A DNA stretch of 64,000 nt from Xanthobacteraceae bacterium (GTDB taxonomy: Bacteria > Pseudomonadota > Alphaproteobacteria > Rhizobiales > Xanthobacteraceae), in the NCBI GenBank assembly GCA_022844205.1, contig JALHMF010000010.1, positions 1 to 64,000 on the forward strand, written 5' to 3'. Every line of letters begins with the position of its first letter. Position 1 is the stretch's first letter. The notes beneath the pieces were generated by a model that did not search any database, was not told the origin of the DNA, and saw only the letters and a program-made list of their open reading frames with translations. The position numbers and the translations under genes were made by a program. Shown here in pieces: positions 59,025-64,000 of this stretch.

Positions 59025-62000
59025 TTGCGATCCTTCGGCTCGCCATACCCGCCCGCCGTCGGCGTTCGGATGATGACCGCTTCGCCCGCTTCCAGCACGG
59101 TCTGATCGCAGCCTTGCAATCTCTCGATGCGGCCGTCCTTGCGGCGGACGGAATTCTCGCCGACCTCGCCATTGCCGCCACCCGCCAGACCGAATGGAGG
59201 AACGCGGCGGTGACCGGAGAGAATCGCGCAGTCCATTCTTTCGAGAAAACGGATACGGCGCAAAATGCCATCGCCCGCTTTCCATTTTCCGCGTCCGCCG
59301 GAACCTTTGCGGATATGAAAATCCTCTAGCAGCACCGGGAAGCGGAACTCCAAAATTTCCGGGTCTGTCAGGCGTGTGTTGGTCATATGCGTGTGCACGG
59401 CATCGGTGCCGTCGAAATCCGGACCGGCGGGCGAGCCGGAGCAGATCGTTTCGTAATACTGGTAGCGGTCGTTTCCGAAGGTGAGGTTGTTCATGGTGCC
59501 CTGCGCGGCGGCGAGCGCGTTGAGGGCGCCGAACAGCGTGTCGGTGACGGCCTGCGAGGTTTCGACATTGCCCGCGACGACGGCGGCCGGATATTCCGGC
59601 GATAGCAGGGACTTCTTTGGAAGGACAATGTGTATCGGCCGCAGGCAGCCCGCATTCATCGGGATGTCATCGTCCACCATCATGCGGAACACATAGAGCA
59701 CCGCGGCACGGGTAACGGGTGCGGGCGCGTTGAAATTGGTCGGCTGCTGCGGGCTGGTGCCGGTGAAATCGACGGTGGCTTCACGCTTCTTTTTATTGAC
59801 CGAGATTTTGACTTGGATCCGGGTGCCCTGATCCATCTCGTAGGAAAATTCCGCGTCGTGCAAACGATCCAGGACGCGGCGCACGGATTCCGCGGCGTTG
59901 TCCTGCACATGATTCATGTAGGCGCGCACGACCTTCAGGCCAAAACCGGAAAGCATCTTGCGAAGTTCAAGCACGCCCTTCTCGTTGGCGGCGATCTGGG
60001 CCTTCAGGTCGTTCACGTTCTGCGTGAGATTGCGGACGGGATATTTGCCGCCGGTCAGCAGCGCGCTCAATTCCGGTTCGCGAAATTTACCGCGATCGAC
60101 CAATTTGAAATTATCGATATAGACGCCTTCCTGCTCGATGTGGGTCGCGTGCGGCGACATGGAGCCGGGCGAAATGCCGCCGATATCTGCGTGGTGACCG
60201 CGCGAGGCGACCCAGAAGAGAATTTGCGAATTGTTGTTCTTGCGCCCCCTCCCTTTCCCTCCCCCGCGAGCGGGGGAGGGCAGGGTGAGGGAAGCGAACA
60301 CGGGCGTGCAGACTGTAATATCGGGAAGATGCGTGCCGCCGTTATAGGGAGCGTTCAGCGCATAGACGTCGCCGGGTTTAATTTTCCCTTTGTTTTCCCG
60401 CAGCACGGTCTCGACGGACTTGTCCATCGAGCCGAGATGCACCGGCATGTGCGGCGCGTTGGCAACGAGGTTGCCGTCCGCGTCGAACACGGCGCAGGAG
60501 AAGTCGAGCCGCTCCTTGATGTTCACCGAATAGGCGGTGTTCTGCAGGGTGACCCCCATCTGCTCGGCGATCGACATGAAGAGATTGTTGAAGACCTCGA
60601 GCATCACCGGGTCGGCCTTGGTGCCGACGGCACGCTTGCGGGCGAGCGTCTTGTAGCGCGTGAGCGCCAGATGATTTTTGGGCGTCACCTTCGCGCGCCA
60701 GCCATTTTCGATCACGACCGTCTGGTTCGGCTCGATCAGCAGGGCTGGGCCGGTGACCGTATGGCCAGGCTTCAACTGGTCGCGGGTGAAGACGGGGGCG
60801 GCGTGGAATTTTCCGCTGGAAAAAAATCTCGTCCTGCGGCGCGGCTTCGGCGGCTTCGATGTTCCCGAAGGGAATTTCTTTTCTTCAAATTTCGCCCCGC
60901 CGCCGATGGCTTCGACGGAGAGGGCTTCCAGTGTGACGCCGCGTTCCTTGTCGGAGAAACCAAACCGCTCGCGGTGGTTGGCGTGAAACCAGAGTTTGAT
61001 GTTGCTGGCCCCCCTGAAGTGGCCGAAAATCCTGCCGCCCACCCGCAGCGGATTTGACGGAGGAAAGTCCTGATGGCCGGCTTTGCGGGCCGCTTTCAGT
61101 TTTTCGTAACGGCGGACGGATTCCTCGTAATCGAAACCCGGTGCGTATTCCGCGGCATCGACCGGTAGCGTGGTGTCGGTGCCGCTGTAGCGGGTATGCG
61201 CTTTCACGATGAAGCGGATATCGTTCGTGTCGACGCCTTGCCGCAGCAATTCAGCCTGCGCTTCCTGCGCAAGCTCCTCGACCATCTTCACGAGCAGCGC
61301 GTCTTTCTCACGCTCCTGGGCGACTTCCGGCAATGTCATCTCGACCGCGCGCTGGCGCGTGGCGCTGATGTCGGCGAGGCCCATGCCATAAGCGGAAAGA
61401 AGCCCCGAAAGTGGATGGATCAGCACGCTCTTCATGCCGAGCGCGTCAGCGACCAGACATGCGTGCTGGCCGCCGGCGCCGCCGAAACAGTTCAGCGCAT
61501 AGCGCGTCACGTCATAGCCGCGCGCGACGGAGATTTTCTTGATCGCATTCGCCATGTTCTCCACGGCGATGTGGATGAAGCCGTCGGCGACTTGCTCCGG
61601 CCGCTTGCCGATCTTTTTTGCGAGGGCCGCGAAAGCGGTGTGGACTGCTTTCGCGTCGATTGGCTGGTTTTGCTTGGAGCCGAAAATCTTCGGGAAGAAA
61701 TCCGGGATCAGCTTTCCCGCCATCACGTTCGCATCGGTCACGGTCAGCGGCCCGTTGCGGCGGTAGCATTTGGGACCGGGATCGGCGCCCGCCGAGTCCG
61801 GCCCGACGCGGAAACGAGAACCGTCGAAATGCAGGATCGATCCGCCGCCGGCCGCGACCGTGTGAATGAGCATCATCGGTGCGTGCATGCGGACACCCGC
61901 GACTTCGGTTTCGAACGCGCGCTCATACTCGCCGTTGAAGTGTGCGACATCGGTGGACGTGCCGCCCATATCGAAGCCGATGATCCTGTCGAACCCGGCT

Positions 62001-63058
62001 TCGCTCCCGGTCTGCACCATGCCCACGACGCCACCGGCGGGGCCGGAGAGGATCGCGTCCTTGCCTTGAAAAAAATCGGCGGAGGTGAGGCCGCCGGAGG
62101 ACATCATGAACATCAGCCGCGCAGCAGATTGAATTTTATCTTCACCTCCCCCTGCAAGGGGGAGGTCGGCGCGTAGCGCCGGGTGGGGGTCATTTTCATT
62201 GCCTGATGAATTCTCGGATGCTTTTGCCCCCCTCCCTCCTCCCCCTGCAAGGGGGAGGTCGGCGCGTAGCGCCGGGTGGGGGTCATTTTCATTGCCTGAT
62301 GAATTCTCGGATGCTTTTGCCCCCCTCCCTCCTCCCCCTTGCAGGGGGAGGGAGGAAGAAATTGCGAGTTCTTCCCCCACCTGCGCCACATAACGCCGCA
62401 GGATTGGCGACAGATACGCGTCCACAACGGTCGTGTCGCCGCGGCCGACAAGCTTGATCAGCGGCGAGACTTCATGGCTGACGGAAACCTGCGCGAAGTG
62501 CATCTCGCGCGCGAGCTTCGCGACCTGCTGCTCATGCGCGGGATAGCGATAGCCGTGCATGAACAGGATCGCGATTGCCTCGATGCCGTCCTGCTTCAGC
62601 GTTTCCAGTTCGCGGGCAACCGCCGCGAGATCGGGGGCCTGCTCGACGGTGCCGTCGGCGCGCACGCGCTCATCGATTTCAACCGCGCGCTCATAGAGCA
62701 TTTCCGGTTTGATGATCTGCTTCGCAAAAATCTTCGGGCGCGCCTGATAGCCGATCTTGAGTGCGTCGCGGAAGCCCTTGGTGACGAGGAGGGCGGTGCG
62801 TTCGCCTTTTCGTTCGAGTAGCGCGTTGGTGGCGACGGTGGTGCCCATTTTCACAGCACCAATTTTGTTTTCAGGGATGCGAGCGCCGGGCGCGAGGCCG
62901 AGACATTCGCGGATGCCGGCGATGGCGGCATCGCGGTAGGCGCCGGGATTTTCCGACAATAATTTGCGCGCGATCAGTTCGCCATCCGGTTTGCGCGCGA
63001 TCACGTCGGTGAACGTGCCGCCGCGGTCGATCCAGAAATCCCAGCGATCCTTGCCCAT
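59021..63058 (-). CDS. Fused hydantoinase/5-oxoprolinase (HyuA-HyuB), with in-frame repeat insertions
   Basis: 1345 residues, versus about 1200-1290 for ATP-dependent 5-oxoprolinases. HyuA half (1 to about 760) starts [13 protein letters not shown] and has [39 protein letters not shown] and [16 protein letters not shown]; HyuB half (about 790-1345) has [18 protein letters not shown] and [18 protein letters not shown]. Opens 5-oxoproline or hydantoins using ATP. Residues about 235-305 and 918-940 are translated palindromic repeats; the frame survives both. Divergent from a MarR-like gene and TRAP transporter that probably import its substrate. Activity with these insertions is uncertain. Confidence 0.9.
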   Translation of the reverse strand: MGKDRWDFWIDRGGTFTDVIARKPDGELIARKLLSENPGAYRDAAIAGIRECLGLAPGARIPENKIGAVKMGTTVATNALLERKGERTALLVTKGFRDALKIGYQARPKIFAKQIIKPEMLYERAVEIDERVRADGTVEQAPDLAAVARELETLKQDGIEAIAILFMHGYRYPAHEQQVAKLAREMHFAQVSVSHEVSPLIKLVGRGDTTVVDAYLSPILRRYVAQVGEELAISSSLPLQGGGGRGAKASENSSGNENDPHPALRADLPLAGGGGRGAKASENSSGNENDPHPALRADLPLAGGGEDKIQSAARLMFMMSSGGLTSADFFQGKDAILSGPAGGVVGMVQTGSEAGFDRIIGFDMGGTSTDVAHFNGEYERAFETEVAGVRMHAPMMLIHTVAAGGGSILHFDGSRFRVGPDSAGADPGPKCYRRNGPLTVTDANVMAGKLIPDFFPKIFGSKQNQPIDAKAVHTAFAALAKKIGKRPEQVADGFIHIAVENMANAIKKISVARGYDVTRYALNCFGGAGGQHACLVADALGMKSVLIHPLSGLLSAYGMGLADISATRQRAVEMTLPEVAQEREKDALLVKMVEELAQEAQAELLRQGVDTNDIRFIVKAHTRYSGTDTTLPVDAAEYAPGFDYEESVRRYEKLKAARKAGHQDFPPSNPLRVGGRIFGHFRGASNIKLWFHANHRERFGFSDKERGVTLEALSVEAIGGGAKFEEKKFPSGTSKPPKPRRRTRFFSSGKFHAAPVFTRDQLKPGHTVTGPALLIEPNQTVVIENGWRAKVTPKNHLALTRYKTLARKRAVGTKADPVMLEVFNNLFMSIAEQMGVTLQNTAYSVNIKERLDFSCAVFDADGNLVANAPHMPVHLGSMDKSVETVLRENKGKIKPGDVYALNAPYNGGTHLPDITVCTPVFASLTLPSPARGGGKGRGRKNNNSQILFWVASRGHHADIGGISPGSMSPHATHIEQEGVYIDNFKLVDRGKFREPELSALLTGGKYPVRNLTQNVNDLKAQIAANEKGVLELRKMLSGFGLKVVRAYMNHVQDNAAESVRRVLDRLHDAEFSYEMDQGTRIQVKISVNKKKREATVDFTGTSPQQPTNFNAPAPVTRAAVLYVFRMMVDDDIPMNAGCLRPIHIVLPKKSLLSPEYPAAVVAGNVETSQAVTDTLFGALNALAAAQGTMNNLTFGNDRYQYYETICSGSPAGPDFDGTDAVHTHMTNTRLTDPEILEFRFPVLLEDFHIRKGSGGRGKWKAGDGILRRIRFLERMDCAILSGHRRVPPFGLAGGGNGEVGENSVRRKDGRIERLQGCDQTVLEAGEAVIIRTPTAGGYGEPKDRK
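60240..60303. repeat. CCCTCCCC-type element inside the HyuB half
   Basis: Hairpin CCCTCCCCC (60257-60265) and GGGGGAGGG (60272-60280) with CCCTCCCTTTC and CAGGGTGAGGG flanks. In the protein it inserts a stretch reading [16 protein letters not shown] between conserved VCTPVF and [11 protein letters not shown]. Confidence 0.88.
62143..62352. repeat. Two identical 93-bp tandem units inside the HyuA half
   Basis: Units 62151-62243 and 62244-62336 read identical. Each carries CCTGCAAGGGGGAGG, a GGCGCGTAGCGCC hairpin, GGTGGGGGTCATTTTC and a run of CCCCCCTCCCTCC. A partial inverted piece (CTTGCAGGGGGAGGGAGG) follows. 93 is 31 codons, so the frame is kept; flanks are conserved HyuA sequence ending near ISSS and resuming at LMFMMSSGG. 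Confidence 0.93.
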
Positions 63059-63091
63059 GCCGCATCCTGTACGCCCATCAAATAAATCGTC

Positions 63092-63129
63092 AATGATTTG
63101 TTGACAAATTATTTGTGGGTCGTAGGCTT
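63092..63129 (+). promoter_or_regulatory. Palindromic operator and promoter between hyuAB and marR-like gene
   Basis: AATGATTTG (63092-63100) and CAAATTATT (63105-63113) form a near-perfect dyad with a TTGA centre. TTGACA (63101-63106) and TAGGCT (63123-63128), 16 bases apart, give a promoter for the regulator and transporter. A MarR-type dimer would fit this site. Confidence 0.65.
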
Positions 63130-63162
63130 ATCCGTCGGCATTGTCTGGCAGGGACGTCACGG

Positions 63163-63717
63163 ATGCCAAGGGTGGGGCGGCTAGCGAGGGAGAGCGCGGG
63201 CAGAACCGATGCCGCGCTGGGCCCGATCGTTTCATCCGAACACCTTGCGCGGGGTGCCATGCCTTCGCTGTCCGAACTCGAATTCGGCCTCATCCTGCTC
63301 GGCCACGCTTTCGAGCGCTGGATGGTGCGCTGTGTGGCGGCGGCAGGACTGCCTGACGTCAATCCGATGGAAGTGCTGGTGCTGCATGCGGTTGCGCATC
63401 GCGGCCGTCCGAAGCGCATCGCTGACATTTGCCTCGTGCTCTCGATTGAGGACACGCATCTCGTAACCTATGCGGTGAAGAAACTCGACGCCGCGGGATT
63501 GCTGACCACCGGCCGCAAGGGCAGCGAAAAGACCGTTTCGCTTTCTTCCAAAGGCGAGGCGGTCGTAAAACGATACGGCAAGATCAGGGAGCAGCTGCTG
63601 GTCGCGCCGGTGAAAGCAACCGGTGCCGACGAAAAGCGTCTGAGTGAAATCGCAAGTTTGATGCGCGCGCTTTCGGGTCATTACGATCAGGCCGCTCGCG
63701 CGGCTGCGAGTCTGTAG
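63163..63717 (+). CDS. MarR-like winged-helix transcriptional regulator
   Basis: 184 residues from ATG 63163. Winged helix at about 75-150 (PMEVLVLHAVAHRGRPKRIADICLVLSIEDTHLVTYAVKKLDAAGLL, wing GRKGSEKTVSLS). Members of this group sit beside hydantoinase and TRAP transporter genes and are expected to respond to the transported substrate. A start at 63115 would overlap the promoter. It ends two bases before the TRAP gene, so they form an operon; the shared dyad suggests control of hyuAB as well. Confidence 0.85.
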   Translation: MPRVGRLARESAGRTDAALGPIVSSEHLARGAMPSLSELEFGLILLGHAFERWMVRCVAAAGLPDVNPMEVLVLHAVAHRGRPKRIADICLVLSIEDTHLVTYAVKKLDAAGLLTTGRKGSEKTVSLSSKGEAVVKRYGKIREQLLVAPVKATGADEKRLSEIASLMRALSGHYDQAARAAASL

Positions 63718-63719
63718 CC

Positions 63720-64000
63720 ATGAAAATCATTCGAGGAACGCTCGATCGCCTCTATCTTTATTCGGGATATCTCGCGGGTTTTTTCCTGCTATCGATCTTC
63801 GTTCTGATGTTGCTCCTATCCGCCGGAAGGCCGGTTGGGCTGAACGTGCGCTCGGGCGACGACTTTATCGGCTGGTGCATGGTGGCGATGTCGTTCCTTG
63901 GCCTCGCGCATACATTCCGTTCGGCCGAGATGATTCGCGTGGGACTGGTGGTGGACCGGCTCGGGCCCCGAGTGCGGTATTGGTTCGAGATGTTCGCGCT
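63720..64000 (+). CDS. TRAP transporter small permease (DctQ), truncated by window end
   Basis: 93 codons visible, MKIIRGTLDRLYLYSGYLAGFFLLSIFVLMLLL..., with the first membrane helix (about 15-35), a loop GDDFIGWCMVAMSFLGLAHTFRSAEMIRVGLV typical of DctQ small permeases and the start of a further helix. TRAP systems take up organic acids with a periplasmic binding protein and a large permease, expected beyond 64000. Two bases after the regulator stop. Confidence 0.88.
   Translation, partial: MKIIRGTLDRLYLYSGYLAGFFLLSIFVLMLLLSAGRPVGLNVRSGDDFIGWCMVAMSFLGLAHTFRSAEMIRVGLVVDRLGPRVRYWFEMFA

Noticed and set aside
62143-62352. CRISPR array
   Set aside because: Only two tandem 93-bp units with no variable spacers, inside a coding frame; it is a repeat insertion.

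Overview
This is a 64-kb chromosomal segment of a high-GC alphaproteobacterium. It is most likely a member of the Hyphomicrobiales close to the Bradyrhizobium/Xanthobacteraceae group. The pointers are a DnaG primase lacking the usual zinc ligands, an OpgC-type membrane acyltransferase, a DUF992 protein, an extensin-family lipoprotein, the lrp/trxB/lysR arrangement, and many short palindromic repeats between genes. This placement is inferred from gene content and not from a search.

Layout. Positions 1-1850 are an AT-richer accessory patch. It holds the right end of an IS3-family element inserted into a nucleotidyltransferase gene, which overlaps a DEDDh exonuclease gene, which in turn overlaps the end of a third, degraded reading frame. 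Positions 1.9-10 kb carry small secreted proteins, a MltB-type transglycosylase, two tandem paralogous GFSGGG proteins and the dnaG-rpoD macromolecular-synthesis pair. RpoD has a very long Lys/Ala/Pro-rich N-terminal extension. Positions 10-24 kb hold a LysR regulator, an ArsR/SRPBCC operon, yqeY, and carA and carB separated by a hydrolase, a membrane protein, an AceE-like transketolase and a methyltransferase, then greA. Positions 24-33 kb hold a TPR/DUF4189 pair, lrp|trxB-lysR, msrP, a TetR/azoreductase divergon and a GIY-YIG gene framed by repeats. Positions 33-47 kb hold an EF-G-like GTPase, DUF992, a methyltransferase, a TetR/enolase-superfamily divergon, an aspartate aminotransferase, a GT87-like membrane protein, a cupin, a GST, a PQQ-type sugar dehydrogenase, a CAU-anticodon tRNA and a dienelactone hydrolase with a basic tail. 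Positions 47-64 kb hold a flavin hydroxyacid oxidase, a glycosyltransferase, ettA, peptidoglycan hydrolases, an opgC-SGNH-SGNH operon, trmO, an extensin-family lipoprotein, and a fused 5-oxoprolinase/hydantoinase gene divergent from a MarR-like regulator and a TRAP transporter that runs off the window.

The most unusual features are three. First, at least three palindromic GC-rich repeat insertions lie inside open reading frames and keep the frame: one in the GT87-like gene and two in the oxoprolinase gene, one of which is a perfect 93-bp tandem duplication. Other repeat copies supply a C-terminus or a start codon to neighbouring genes. Second, the exonuclease/nucleotidyltransferase overlapping module broken by the IS is a candidate mobile nucleic-acid-processing or defence unit. 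Third, lysine-rich H1-like tails occur on two unrelated proteins, RpoD and the dienelactone hydrolase. Most other genes look like ordinary housekeeping or metabolic genes.
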